A stretch of 64,000 nucleotides of DNA from Devosia sp. Root635 (lineage in GTDB: Bacteria; Pseudomonadota; Alphaproteobacteria; Rhizobiales; Devosiaceae). A program made the position numbers and the translations under genes. The notes under the pieces were generated by a model that was not told the origin of the DNA, ran no database searches, and was given only the letters and a program-made list of their open reading frames with translations. The stretch spans positions 44,090 through 108,089 of the forward strand of contig NZ_LMGZ01000006.1 of NCBI RefSeq assembly GCF_001427605.1, read 5' to 3'. Below are positions 44,044 to 53,175 of this stretch, in pieces; position 1 is the first letter of the stretch; every line of letters starts with the position of its first letter.

Positions 44044-45075
44044 TTGATCAGATTTTTCAAGCGATTGCTGTCTTTGGCAGCGGGCTTTGCCTGCGCGCTG
44101 ACGCTCGCCGTCGCTCCGGCGAGCGCACAAACCCTCGATGCCGTGCGCGAGCGCGGCTTTCTGATCTGCGGCGCCACCAATCCGCTGCCCGGCTTTGCCC
44201 AGCAGGATGCCCAGGGCCGCTGGTCGGGCTTTGACGTCGATCTCTGCCGCGGCATTGCCGCCGCCATATTCGGTGATCCCGAAAAAATCGAATTCCGGCC
44301 CCTGCGTGGCGAAACCCGCTTCGCGCCGCTGCAGACCGGAATGGTCGACGTGCTGACCCGCAACGGTCCCTGGACCGAGCGTCGCGACACCCTCTATGGC
44401 GCCGCCTATGTCGGCACCGCCTTCTTTGACGGCCAGGCCTTCCTCGTGCCGCAGTCGCTTGGCGCCGTCTCGGCCTTCGAACTCGACAATGTCAGCGTCT
44501 GCGTCCTCGATGGCGGCGAGGAACTGGAGCGTATCCAGGACTTCTTCTTCACCAACCAGGCCAGTTATACCGAGGTTCCCTACGAGGATGTCGCCGACCT
44601 GGCCGTCGCCTATCAGGCCGGCCTCTGCCAGGCTGTCTCGGCCTCCGGCCGCCAGCTTCAGGCCATCCGCCGGGCGTTGCCCGATCCGTCGGCCCACCGC
44701 ATCCTGCCCGAGCGCATCTCCAAGGAATTGCTCGGCCCCGTGGTCCGTGAAGGTGACTCGCAGTGGTTCAATATCGTCCGCTGGACACTGTTCACCCTGA
44801 TCAATGCCGAGGAGGTCGGCATCACCCAGGCCAATGTCGATTCCCTGCTCGCCGCCCGCACCCCGGCCGTGCGCCGCATTCTCGGCGTCGAGGGCGATTT
44901 CGGCACGCCCCTCGGCCTCAGCCCGTCCTTCATGGCCGACGTGCTGCGTGCCGTGGGCAATTACGGCGAGCTCTACGACCGCCATTTCGGCCCCCAGACC
45001 GGCGCCGCCCTGCTGCGCGGCCAGAACGGCCTCTGGACCAATGGCGGCCAGCTCTACGCCCCGCCAGTGCGCTAG
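44044..45075 (+). CDS. second AapJ-like amino-acid-binding protein
   Basis: 343 residues if the TTG at 44044 is used. That codon gives a clean signal peptide (IRFFKRLLSLAAGFACALTLAVAPASAQ) and is preceded by AAGGGAAG at suitable distance; no ATG near it gives one. The mature part follows AapJ throughout (LDAVRERGFLICGATNPLPG, VDLCRGIAAAIFGD, GPVVREGDSQWFNIVRWTL) but has changed at ligand-site positions such as NGPWTERRD against TTWTMSRD. It probably widens the substrate range of AapQMP. It ends exactly where the convergent AlaX gene ends. Confidence 0.85.
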   Translation: MIRFFKRLLSLAAGFACALTLAVAPASAQTLDAVRERGFLICGATNPLPGFAQQDAQGRWSGFDVDLCRGIAAAIFGDPEKIEFRPLRGETRFAPLQTGMVDVLTRNGPWTERRDTLYGAAYVGTAFFDGQAFLVPQSLGAVSAFELDNVSVCVLDGGEELERIQDFFFTNQASYTEVPYEDVADLAVAYQAGLCQAVSASGRQLQAIRRALPDPSAHRILPERISKELLGPVVREGDSQWFNIVRWTLFTLINAEEVGITQANVDSLLAARTPAVRRILGVEGDFGTPLGLSPSFMADVLRAVGNYGELYDRHFGPQTGAALLRGQNGLWTNGGQLYAPPVR

Positions 45076-45792
45076 CTACTCCGCGAAAACCAGGCTCACG
45101 CGCCGGTTCTGCTTGCCCTTCTTCTCGATCTTGCCCAGCGCCAGCCGGCCGATCTCGCCCGTCTGGCGCACATGCGTCCCGCCGCAAGGCTGCAGATCCA
45201 CGTCCCCGATGCGGATCAGCCGTACGCGCCCCTGGCCCATGGGCGGCTTCACATTCATCGTCTTGATCAGGTCCGGATTGGCGGCCATTTCGGCATCGGT
45301 GATCCATTCCTGCGTCACCGCATGATCGCCCTCGACCATGGCATTGAGCGCCGCTTCCAGCGTCGGTAGGTCCTCAGGCACCTCGGGCATGTCGAAATCG
45401 AGCCGCCCTTTGTCCTCGCCCACCGAGCCGCCGGTCACCGCAAACGGAAACACCACTGACAGCAAATGCAGCGCCGTGTGCATCCGCATCAGCCGATAGC
45501 GTCGCGCCCAGGCGATGCCGGCCGTCACCGCATCGCCCACCACCACCGAACCCTGTCCCTCCACCGGCATATGCACGATCCGCGTCTTGTCACCCTCCGG
45601 ATGGATCGCCGTCGCAATGGATATGACCGACCCATCCGCCAGCGTGATCGTCCCACTGTCGCCCGGCTGGCCGCCCGAGGCGGCATAGAACACCGTTCGG
45701 TCCAGCACGATCCCGCCATCCGCGGTCACATCGACCACCCTGGCCGGCGTGGATTGCAGGTAGCTGTCGTCGCGGAACAGGAAGTCGGTCAT
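45076..45792 (-). CDS. alanyl-tRNA editing protein (AlaX-like)
   Basis: 238 residues. It would deacylate mischarged Ser- or Gly-tRNA(Ala) in trans. The zinc site is complete: H105-x3-H109 (MHTALHLL) and C203-x3-H207 (CGGTH). FYAASGGQPGDSGTI is the conserved N-terminal glycine-rich motif. Its length lies between AlaX-S and AlaX-M types. It starts 12 bases after the cardiolipin synthase stop and is likely in the same operon. Confidence 0.9.
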   Translation of the reverse strand: MTDFLFRDDSYLQSTPARVVDVTADGGIVLDRTVFYAASGGQPGDSGTITLADGSVISIATAIHPEGDKTRIVHMPVEGQGSVVVGDAVTAGIAWARRYRLMRMHTALHLLSVVFPFAVTGGSVGEDKGRLDFDMPEVPEDLPTLEAALNAMVEGDHAVTQEWITDAEMAANPDLIKTMNVKPPMGQGRVRLIRIGDVDLQPCGGTHVRQTGEIGRLALGKIEKKGKQNRRVSLVFAE

Positions 45793-45804
45793 GGTGAAAA
45801 ATTC

Positions 45805-47259
45805 TCAGAGCAGGGGGGAGAGCAGTTTGGCGGCCTGGGTCAGGAAGCGCATGGGCAGCGTCCGGCCCTTGACCTCCTCCATGTCGACCTGCCGGCAAAG
45901 CTTGAAATCCTCCACCAGCATGGTCTCGACATTGGCAATGGTCTGCTGATCGGCAAACCACAGGGTGATCTCGAAATTGATGGCAAAGGAGCGGTTGTCG
46001 AAATTGACGCTGCCGATCGAGGCGATCTGGTCGTCCATCAGCACCACCTTCTGGTGCAGGAACCCGTCCTGGTAGCGGTAGATGGCAACGCCATGCTCGA
46101 TCATCGCATCGGCATGGGCAATGCTGGCCAGCCACACCAGCTTGTGGTCCGGCTCGTTGGGCAGCATCACCCGCACATCGACACCGCGCAGCTTGGCCGC
46201 ATACAGCGCCGTGCGGATATCGGTGTCGGGCACGAAATAGGGGCTGACGATCCATACCCGTTCCCGCGCCCGCCCGATAATGTCGGTAAAGGCAATGGCG
46301 CATTCTTCCAGCTTGTCCGCCGGCCCGCTCCCCATCACCAGCACCGACTGGTCGCCCGGTGTGGCTACCGTTTCGGGCGGCGTGGCCGGCAATACTTCGC
46401 CGGTCGCCCATTCCCAGTCCTCGCGGAACAGCAGTGCGCAGCCCAGGGCCGCCGGCCCCGAAACCCGCACATGCGTATCGCGCCAGCGCCCGAAGCGCGG
46501 ATCCTCGCCGAGATATTCCACGCCCACATTATGCCCGCCCACCCAGGCATGCTCGCCGTCCACCACCACGATCTTGCGGTGGTTGCGATAGTTGATCCGG
46601 GTCGGCCCGTAGAAGCGCAGGAATTTGTGGCGCTGGTTGAAGCCGGCCACCTTGATCCCCGCCTTGCGCAATTCGGCCCGGTAGCGCTTGGGCATGCCGG
46701 TGCTGCCGATATCGTCATAGAGCAGATAGACCTTCACCCCTGCATTGGCCCGCTCGATCAGCCGCTCCGCCAGCTCCTGCCCCAGCGCATCGTCCCGCAC
46801 GATGTAGAACTGCACCAGCAGGTAGTCTTTTGCCTTCTCGATGCCCTCGAAGATCGAGTCGAACGTCGCCCGCCCATCCACCAGCAATTCCACGTCATTG
46901 CCGTTGAGAAACGGCACTTCCGACACCTTCACCTGTACCGGCCACCTATGGCTGGTTTCCCGGTCGATCAGCGCCAGGTCCTTGGCGCGCAGCGGTCGGG
47001 CCGCGCGGCCATTGCGGATGCGATCGGTGGCATAATCGTCGAACGCCTTCCAGCCGAACAGCAGATAAAGCACCACCGTCGGCAGAGGCAGTAGCGCCAG
47101 CGCGAGGATCCAGGCAATGGACCCCTGCGAGGTCCGCGAATTCATGATTTCGCGCACCGCGCAGACAAAGGCCAGCACATAGATCGCCGCCAGGATGGCC
47201 GCCACGACATGCAGCTCGGCCAGTAGCGTACCCAGATAATACTCGATACCGATCAACAT
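45805..47259 (-). CDS. cls: cardiolipin synthase
   Basis: 484 residues. Two N-terminal membrane helices (about 10-60), then two phospholipase D domains, each with an HKD motif: HRKIVVVDGEHAWVGGHNVG at about 223 and HQKVVLMDDQIASIGSVNFD at about 401. It joins two phosphatidylglycerol molecules to cardiolipin at the inner membrane. All catalytic residues are intact. Confidence 0.95.
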   Translation of the reverse strand: MLIGIEYYLGTLLAELHVVAAILAAIYVLAFVCAVREIMNSRTSQGSIAWILALALLPLPTVVLYLLFGWKAFDDYATDRIRNGRAARPLRAKDLALIDRETSHRWPVQVKVSEVPFLNGNDVELLVDGRATFDSIFEGIEKAKDYLLVQFYIVRDDALGQELAERLIERANAGVKVYLLYDDIGSTGMPKRYRAELRKAGIKVAGFNQRHKFLRFYGPTRINYRNHRKIVVVDGEHAWVGGHNVGVEYLGEDPRFGRWRDTHVRVSGPAALGCALLFREDWEWATGEVLPATPPETVATPGDQSVLVMGSGPADKLEECAIAFTDIIGRARERVWIVSPYFVPDTDIRTALYAAKLRGVDVRVMLPNEPDHKLVWLASIAHADAMIEHGVAIYRYQDGFLHQKVVLMDDQIASIGSVNFDNRSFAINFEITLWFADQQTIANVETMLVEDFKLCRQVDMEEVKGRTLPMRFLTQAAKLLSPLL

Positions 47260-47332
47260 GTGCCCCGGAGTCGTGAGGGCGTCACTCTATCAGCGTGCCA
47301 TGATTGAACAATGCCGGCGTGCCTTGTCCTTT

Positions 47333-47475
47333 CCTCTCCCCTTGAGGGAGGGATGCTTTTCTGCGTTCAGCAGAAAAGCTGGGTGAGGGGTTCGCACTCC
47401 CCCATGCTTCAATGCCTGAGGAAGCTACCCCTCATCCGCCCTTCGGGCACCTTCTCCCGCAAGGGGAGAAGGGGG
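47333..47475. repeat. family D compound palindromic repeat
   Basis: CTCTCCCCTTGAGGGAGGG, then CTTTTCTGCG / CAGAAAAG as second stem, then GGTGAGGGG. The junction CATGCTTCAATG leads into the second unit (CCCCTCATCCGCC, GCCCTTCGGGC, CTTCTCCC / GGGGAGAAG). The order of units and the junction repeat what is seen at 13955-14134. Confidence 0.8.
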
Positions 47476-47482
47476 AGTCCCG

Positions 47483-48526
47483 CTATTCCGCCTCGATCAC
47501 ATCCGAAATGTCGATCGGTGCGCGCCCCTCCAGCCAGCTCGGAACCGGCAGGCCTTTTTCGTGCAGGAAGGCGGGGTTGAATATCTTGCTGGCATAACGG
47601 TTGCCATAGTCGCACAGCACCGTGACGATGGTCTTGCCCGGCCCTAGGTCGCGCGCCATGCGCACTGCGCCGGCGATGTTGATGGCGCTCGATCCGCCCA
47701 GGCACAGGCCTTCATGTTCGAGCAGGTCGAAAATGTAGGGCAGGGCCTCGGCGTCCGGGATTTGATAGGGGTTGTCGACTGTCAACCCTTCGAGGTTCGC
47801 CGTGATACGACCCTGGCCGATGCCCTCGGTGATCGAACCGCCCGCGGATTTCAGCTCCCCATGGGCATAGAAATTGTAGAGCGCCGCGCCCTCCGGGTCG
47901 GCCAGCCCGATCTTCACGTCCTTGCTGCGCGCGCGCAGCGCCTCGGCCACGCCGGCCAGCGTCCCGCCCGATCCCACGGCGCAGATGAAGCCGTCGATGC
48001 GCCCACCCGTCTGTTGCCAGATTTCGGGCCCGGTGGTTTCCACATGGGCGCGCTTGTTGGCGACATTGTCGAACTGGTTGGCCCAGATGGCCCCGCCCGG
48101 CAGTTCCCGGTTGAGCTTTTCGGCCAGGCGGCCCGAAATCTTGATAAAGTTATTGGGGTTCTTGTAGGGCTTGGCCGGAACCTCGATCAACTCGGCGCCA
48201 TACAGCCGCAGCGCATCCTTCTTTTCCTGGCTCTGCGTCTCGGGGATGACGATCACCGATTTGAAGCCCAGCGAATTGGCGACCAGCGTCAGCCCGATGC
48301 CGGTATTGCCGGCCGTGCCCTCGACAATGGTGCCGCCCGGCTTGAGCGCGCCCGATTTCACCGCATCGTGGATGATGAAGAGCGCCGCCCGATCCTTCAC
48401 CGACTGGCCCGGATTGAGGAATTCCGCCTTGCCCCAGATTTCGCATCCCGTCAGCTCGGACACCCGGTTGAGACGGATCAGCGGCGTGTTGCCGATGGCG
48501 GAAATCAGGTCTTCGTGCTTGGACAT
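47483..48526 (-). CDS. cysK: cysteine synthase A
   Basis: 347 residues, PLP enzyme making cysteine from O-acetylserine and sulfide. The Schiff-base lysine is Lys44 in NPGQSVKDRAA; EGTAGNTGIGLTL binds substrate; AVGSGGTLAGVAEAL holds the phosphate. Compared with classic CysK (about 310 residues) it is longer at the C-terminus, a rhizobial subtype. It is flanked by palindromic repeats on both sides. Confidence 0.92.
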   Translation of the reverse strand: MSKHEDLISAIGNTPLIRLNRVSELTGCEIWGKAEFLNPGQSVKDRAALFIIHDAVKSGALKPGGTIVEGTAGNTGIGLTLVANSLGFKSVIVIPETQSQEKKDALRLYGAELIEVPAKPYKNPNNFIKISGRLAEKLNRELPGGAIWANQFDNVANKRAHVETTGPEIWQQTGGRIDGFICAVGSGGTLAGVAEALRARSKDVKIGLADPEGAALYNFYAHGELKSAGGSITEGIGQGRITANLEGLTVDNPYQIPDAEALPYIFDLLEHEGLCLGGSSAINIAGAVRMARDLGPGKTIVTVLCDYGNRYASKIFNPAFLHEKGLPVPSWLEGRAPIDISDVIEAE

Positions 48527-48690
48527 GGGGTCAATCTGGAAGGTCTAGGAAAGACTTATGCTAGGTGCCCGACTGTCCCCCGGCAAGCCTTAACCGCCTC
48601 TGGCGGCAAGGCTTTTCGCCACGCAGCGGCGCCACGCAACGTCCGTGCGCCAATGGCTCCCCGACGCAATTTCATTCCTGGCTTCACCGG

Positions 48691-48767
48691 GTCATTCCCG
48701 CGAAAGTGGAAACATCCGTTTATGTGGATTGTCCTGCAACCGCGGTTCCCGCTTTCGCGGGGATGAC
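48691..48767. repeat. family E palindromic repeat
   Basis: GTCATTCCCGCGAAAG (48691-48706) and CTTTCGCGGGGATGAC (48752-48767) are inverted copies (one G-U) with a further small stem inside. Repeats of this form are widespread in proteobacteria. It lies in the 270-base space between cysK and the SRPBCC gene. Confidence 0.75.
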
Positions 48768-48796
48768 AGTGTAATGCTGGAGCCATGCGCCCGCTT

Positions 48797-49267
48797 CTAT
48801 TCCATCACCTCGGCCAGATGCTCCAGCGCCGCGCTCCAGGCTTCCATCGAAAAGATGCGCGATTCCGGATCGGCATGGGCCAGGCCGCGTTCGGTGAGCG
48901 TCACCTGCGTCTGGTCCTCGCCCAGGGCCTTGAAGGCGATTTCGAGCACGAAGATCAGCTCTTCGGCATCGTCGTCGTCGCCATCCTTGTGGACCCAGCT
49001 CATGACGAGCTTTTCGTTTTCCTTGAATTGCAGGATTTCCCCGCTGACCACATGATCTTCGGGGTCCTCGTCGTCGCCGAAGGTGGTGAATGTATATTCC
49101 CCGCCCTCGAAGGCATCGAGTTCCGCCGCGTCGGCCTGCCATTGCTCGATCAGCGCCGGGTCGGTCCAGGCCGCGAACACGTCGTCGATATGGGCGTCGA
49201 TGGTCCGGGTCAGGGTGATCTGGCTTTCGCCATCGATATCCATGCCGTTGCCGTCGGTGTTGCTCAT
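48797..49267 (-). CDS. SRPBCC (AHSA1-like) domain protein
   Basis: 156 residues. ITLTRTIDAHIDDVFAAWTD and a C-terminal MEAWSAALEHLAEVM frame a START-like ligand-binding fold; W and F residues between them line the pocket. The middle is unusually acidic (HKDGDDDDAEELIF). Its ATG overlaps the stop of the MFS gene by four bases, so the two are translationally coupled. The ligand is unknown; a link to the exported compound is possible. Confidence 0.8.
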   Translation of the reverse strand: MSNTDGNGMDIDGESQITLTRTIDAHIDDVFAAWTDPALIEQWQADAAELDAFEGGEYTFTTFGDDEDPEDHVVSGEILQFKENEKLVMSWVHKDGDDDDAEELIFVLEIAFKALGEDQTQVTLTERGLAHADPESRIFSMEAWSAALEHLAEVME

Positions 49268-50478
49268 GCCGGCTCCTTGTGCAGTTCCGCGTGTCGCGGC
49301 AGGAAGATGGTGAGGAAACCGAGGAACGGCAAGAAGGCACAGAGGCCGAATGTGGCGACGATGCCGATATGGTCGGCCAGCAGGCCCAGCACCGCCGCGC
49401 CGATGGCGCCGATGCCGAAGGCAAAGCCGAACACGAAACCCGCGACCATGCCGACCTTGCCCGGCACCAGTTCCTGCGCATAGACCACGATGGCCGAAAA
49501 GGCCGACGATAGGATCAGCCCCACGGCCACGCTGACGATGGCGGTCCCCATCAGGTTCATATGCGGCAGCAGCAGCGTGAAGGGCAGGGCGCCCACGATG
49601 GAGCACCAGATCACCGTCAGCCGCCCGAACCGGTCGCCCACCGGCCCGCCGATAAAGGTGCCGGCCGCGATGGCCCCGAGGAACAGGAACAGGTAGAGCT
49701 GCGCCTCCTCGGCGGAGAGCCCGAATTTCTCGATCAGGAAGAAGCTGTAATAGCTGGTGATCGAGGAAATATAGACATACTTGCTCAGCAGCAACGCGCC
49801 GATGACGAGGAACGCCACCGTCAGCCGCCGCCGCGACAGGATTTGCCGCGCCGCCTTGAGCACCGGCTTGCCCGAATGGGCCCGTTGATGGGCCGCATAC
49901 CAGCGGCCCACCGCGCTCAGGATCACCAGGGCCGTGATGGCGACCAATGCAAACCAGATCGTGCTGCCCTGTCCGCGCGGCAACAGGAAATAGGCTGCCG
50001 CCAACGGCCCGATGGACGTGCCGATATTGCCGCCCACCTGGAACAGCGATTGTGCGAAGCCCAGCCGCCCACCCGATGCCAGCCGCGCCACGCGCGAGGC
50101 TTCGGGGTGGAAGATGGCCGAACCGACGCCGCCGACCATGGCCGCCAGCACCAGCAGGCCGAAACTGTTGGCCGTGGCGATCAGCACAACGCCGGCCACG
50201 GCGAACACCATGGACAGCGCCAGCGCATAAGGCATCGGATTCTTGTCGGTGTAATAGCCCACCAGCGGCTGCAGCAGCGACGCCGTCATCTGCTGCGCCA
50301 GCGTGATCAGCCCGATCTGCACATAATCCAGCCCATAGGCGTCCTTGAGCAGCGGATAGAGCGCCGGCAGCAGGAACTGCATCAGGTCGTTGAGCAGATG
50401 CGAGGCGCTGACCGCCAGGATGATGATGACTGATGTCCGCTGCACCGCCGGTGCAGTCTTGGCCGAAACGGCGTCCAT
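49264..50478 (-). CDS. MFS exporter, fosmidomycin-resistance (Fsr) type
   Basis: 404 residues, twelve membrane helices, the same length as E. coli Fsr (about 406). SASHLLNDLMQFLLPALYPLLK is the Fsr-type helix 1, GGVGSAIFHPEASRVAR the conserved loop, and PVGDRFGRLTVIWCSI the MFS motif A in the second half. Actual drug specificity cannot be inferred. It is the first gene of a two-gene operon with the SRPBCC protein and is divergent from the DUF2188-like gene. Confidence 0.9.
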   Translation of the reverse strand: MDAVSAKTAPAVQRTSVIIILAVSASHLLNDLMQFLLPALYPLLKDAYGLDYVQIGLITLAQQMTASLLQPLVGYYTDKNPMPYALALSMVFAVAGVVLIATANSFGLLVLAAMVGGVGSAIFHPEASRVARLASGGRLGFAQSLFQVGGNIGTSIGPLAAAYFLLPRGQGSTIWFALVAITALVILSAVGRWYAAHQRAHSGKPVLKAARQILSRRRLTVAFLVIGALLLSKYVYISSITSYYSFFLIEKFGLSAEEAQLYLFLFLGAIAAGTFIGGPVGDRFGRLTVIWCSIVGALPFTLLLPHMNLMGTAIVSVAVGLILSSAFSAIVVYAQELVPGKVGMVAGFVFGFAFGIGAIGAAVLGLLADHIGIVATFGLCAFLPFLGFLTIFLPRHAELHKEPA

Positions 50479-50601
50479 GAGAGAAGTCCAAAATGCCTAG
50501 AATATGAGCAGGCACCCGTACCCCGCCCCACCGGCGCTGGCAATGGCTGCCATCTTTGCAACAACAATGACGCGCCTGCGTTTTGTCGCAGGGAGGATAC
50601 C

Positions 50602-50865
50602 ATGACCATCAATCATTTCGTCGTATCTCAGCGCGACAGCGTTTGGCAGTTCAGCTTCAGGGGCGATGTTACCGCGCCTTTCGCCGGCAGGAAGGCCGCC
50701 ATCGATGCCGCCATCGCCGAGGCCGGCAAGGTCGCGGATTCCGAAGTGGTCCTGCGGGACGGCGATGTGCATAGCGAGACGATCTGGCGCAGCGGCCAGG
50801 CCGATCTCAGCGCACACGAATCCGAGCGCCTGGCGGCCGATATCGAGCGCGACAGGGATGCCTGA
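50602..50865 (+). CDS. small DUF2188-like protein
   Basis: 87 residues. GGGAGGATACC before the ATG makes it a convincing gene. The order is a short beta N-terminus (FVVSQRDSVWQFSFRG), a helix with repeated Ala and Glu (GRKAAIDAAIAEAGKV) and a further strand (EVVLRDGDVHSETIW), which resembles DUF2188. No function is known. It lies just before a tRNA-Asn on the opposite strand. Confidence 0.7.
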   Translation: MTINHFVVSQRDSVWQFSFRGDVTAPFAGRKAAIDAAIAEAGKVADSEVVLRDGDVHSETIWRSGQADLSAHESERLAADIERDRDA

Positions 50866-50899
50866 CGACGCCCATCGGACTATCGGGGATGGAAGGAAA

Positions 50900-50975
50900 T
50901 GGCTCCGCGAGCTGGACTCGAACCAGCGACCATTCGATTAACAGTCGAACGCTCTACCAACTGAGCTATCGCGGA
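50900..50975 (-). tRNA. tRNA-Asn (GTT)
   Basis: 76 bases with encoded CCA. Loop CTGTTAA gives anticodon GTT. The acceptor stem TCCGCGA/TCGCGGA is fully paired. Confidence 0.96.
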
Positions 50976-51073
50976 ACATCGATGCCTCCTCAGCGGAAGC
51001 GAGGTCCATGTAACGGACTTGTTTTGGTTTGCCAAGCCCTTTTGCCCCGATGTGTAAAAGTCGGGTGAGGGGG

Positions 51074-51679
51074 CTATTCGCGCCGCTCCAGCGCCAGCAG
51101 GTCCGCCAACGTATTGACGTTGAGGAACGGGTCGGCTGCATGCCGGCTGGTCCAGTCTGCCAGCCGTGCCCCCATGCTGGCCTGCAAGGCCTTGAGACTG
51201 CCCGGCGCCGTGCCGGCCGTGACCCGTCCCGGCAGCTCGGCCAGCGCCTCGATCCGCCAGATCGCGTTGGGCGGATAAAAGCCCGCGCCCCAGCCGGCAA
51301 AGGCCGCTGGGGCATCGCGCAATTCGTCGAGCATCATTGTCGCGAAATCGTCCGGCAGGAACGGCGTATCCACCGCCGCCGAGATCAGCAGTCCCTCCCT
51401 GATTCCCCGGACCCGCAGGGCCGCAACCGCCGCCGCCAGCCCCGCCAGCGGCCCGCCCACCGGCGCATCGAGGTCGGTCACGGCCACCGCGTCATCCCGC
51501 CGCCCCCGCCCGTCATCGACTGGTCCCACCGCGATCATCACAGGAGCCGCGACCGTCCCCAGCGCCTCGGCGACACGATCGACCAGCCGTCGTCCGCCGA
51601 TCCGCAAGTCCGCCTTGCGCACGCCGCCCAGACGCTCGCCTCTGCCCCCCGCGATGATCACACCATGCGGCAAGCTCAC
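51074..51679 (-). CDS. mobA: molybdenum cofactor guanylyltransferase
   Basis: 201 residues. It transfers GMP to molybdopterin. The nucleotide-binding start is GVIIAGGRGERLGGVRKADL; DLDAPVGGPLAGLAAAV and SAAVDTPFLPDDF hold the conserved GGPLAG and D-x-PF motifs; NVNTLADL near the end is the NTP-transferase NVNT-x-x-DL motif. The start is GTG (51679), whose GTGA overlaps the TGA of benE by three bases. AGGRG-x-RLGG-x-RKA replaces the usual AGG-x-SRRMG-x-DKA. Confidence 0.88.
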   Translation of the reverse strand: MSLPHGVIIAGGRGERLGGVRKADLRIGGRRLVDRVAEALGTVAAPVMIAVGPVDDGRGRRDDAVAVTDLDAPVGGPLAGLAAAVAALRVRGIREGLLISAAVDTPFLPDDFATMMLDELRDAPAAFAGWGAGFYPPNAIWRIEALAELPGRVTAGTAPGSLKALQASMGARLADWTSRHAADPFLNVNTLADLLALERRE

Positions 51680-52875
51680 TTGCCGGTCGTCTCCGGTTCG
51701 GGCCGGGTGCCCAAACGCAGCACCACCATCATGCCGATGCCCGCCACCAGCCCCCAGAACGGGGCGCCGACCCCGATAATGGTGATTCCCGACGCCGTGG
51801 TGATGAAGGTCAGTGCTGCCGGCAGCCGCGTTTCCTCGATCACCAGCGCGCCCGATAGCGCCGCCGCCAGGCTCGACAGCAGCGCCAGCCCCGCCACGGC
51901 CTGGATCAGTAACGGCGGTGAGGCGGCGATGAAGGCGGCGGCCAGGCTCGCGGCCGGCGCCAGCAGCAGATAGACGACGCCCGCCGAGACCGGCGCCGGC
52001 CAGCGCTTCGCCTTGTCGGGATGCGCCTCGGGACCGGCGCAGATCGCCGCGGTAATGGCCGCCAGATTGCTGCTATGCCCACCGAAGAAGGCCGTCGCCG
52101 CGCTGGCAATGCCGGTGATGATAAAGAGCGGCGCCGGCTTCAGCTCGTAGCCATTGGCCTTCATCACGGCTAGGCCCGGCAGGTTCTGCGAGGCCATGGT
52201 AACGACATAGAGCGGCAAGCCGATCCGCAATATGGCGTCCAGCGTAAAGACCGGCATGACCGGCACCAGGCTCGGCCAGCTCCCGTCCAGCGCCCCCGCC
52301 GGCAGGTGCGTGGTCGTCGCCAGCACGATCCCCGTCACCACCACCGCAATCGGCACCGCATAGCGCTTGGCAAAGCGCAGCCCGATCACCCAGGCGAGCA
52401 GGATCGGCAGCGCCAGCATCGGCATTTCGGCGACCGCGGTGATCGGGGCGAGGCACAGCGTGAACAGCATGCCCGCCAGCATGCCATTGGCCAGTGGCGC
52501 CGGAATTGCCGCGATCAGCCGGGCCAGCGGCTTGATCAGCCCGGTCAGCACGATCAGCGCCGCCGCCACGAGAAATGCCCCCGCCACCGCCGGAAATCCG
52601 CCCACCGGCTCGCCCACCGTCAGGATAAAGGCCACGCCCGGCGTCGACCAGGCGAAGCTCACCGGCAGCTTCACCCGCGCGCTGGCCACGATATTGAGGA
52701 TGCCGATGGCGATACACACGCTCATCAGCCCGGAGCCGGCCTGCTGCGGCGAGGCGCCGGTGGCGGTCAGCGCCGCCAGGACCAGCGTGAAGGTGCTGGC
52801 ATAGCCCACAATCGCGGCCAGCGCCCCGGCCATCACCGGCTGCAGATACTCGCGCCGGCCGCCGCCGGCTTCCAT
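51676..52875 (-). CDS. benE: BenE-family benzoate/H+ symporter
   Basis: 399 residues, about twelve membrane helices. VSFAWSTPGVAFILTVGEPVGGFPAVAGAF is the BenE signature, followed by GLIKPLARLIAAIPAPLANGMLAG and FFGGHSSNLAAITAAICAGPEAHPD. A GTG at 52887 (VSDRMEAG) is an alternative start. Coupling to mobA by overlap is odd functionally; no benzoate catabolic gene is in the window, so the real substrate may be another aromatic acid. Confidence 0.9.
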   Translation of the reverse strand: MEAGGGRREYLQPVMAGALAAIVGYASTFTLVLAALTATGASPQQAGSGLMSVCIAIGILNIVASARVKLPVSFAWSTPGVAFILTVGEPVGGFPAVAGAFLVAAALIVLTGLIKPLARLIAAIPAPLANGMLAGMLFTLCLAPITAVAEMPMLALPILLAWVIGLRFAKRYAVPIAVVVTGIVLATTTHLPAGALDGSWPSLVPVMPVFTLDAILRIGLPLYVVTMASQNLPGLAVMKANGYELKPAPLFIITGIASAATAFFGGHSSNLAAITAAICAGPEAHPDKAKRWPAPVSAGVVYLLLAPAASLAAAFIAASPPLLIQAVAGLALLSSLAAALSGALVIEETRLPAALTFITTASGITIIGVGAPFWGLVAGIGMMVVLRLGTRPEPETTGK

Positions 52876-53050
52876 TCGATCGCTCACCGCTTTTCCCCGC
52901 TTCGTGCGCCAGCAACCTATGCAAGCACGGGGTTCGGGTGAAGCGCAAAACGGCATCGGCCGCACCGTTCACGGCGCCGTGAGAAAATAACCCTTTGGCA
53001 ACCCGATGCCTTGCATAAGAAGGGGCGCTGGACTAGAACCCCGCGCCAGA

Positions 53051-53124
53051 GGCCACGTGGCGGAGTGGTTACGCAGCGGATTGCAAATCCGCGTACTCCG
53101 GTTCAATTCCGGACGTGGCCTCCA
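53051..53124 (+). tRNA. tRNA-Cys (GCA)
   Basis: 74 bases; the last four are TCCA, so CCA is encoded. Loop TTGCAAA on a CGGAT/ATCCG stem gives anticodon GCA. Confidence 0.97.
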
Positions 53125-53175
53125 ATGATTTTCCAGATAGTGTCAGGTGATTGTCGATCGTTCTGGGAGGACGTC

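Noticed and set aside
49264..50478. Fsr-type MFS gene as a drug resistance determinant
   Set aside because: Membership of the family is clear, but chromosomal relatives are widespread and nothing in the sequence shows activity against fosmidomycin.
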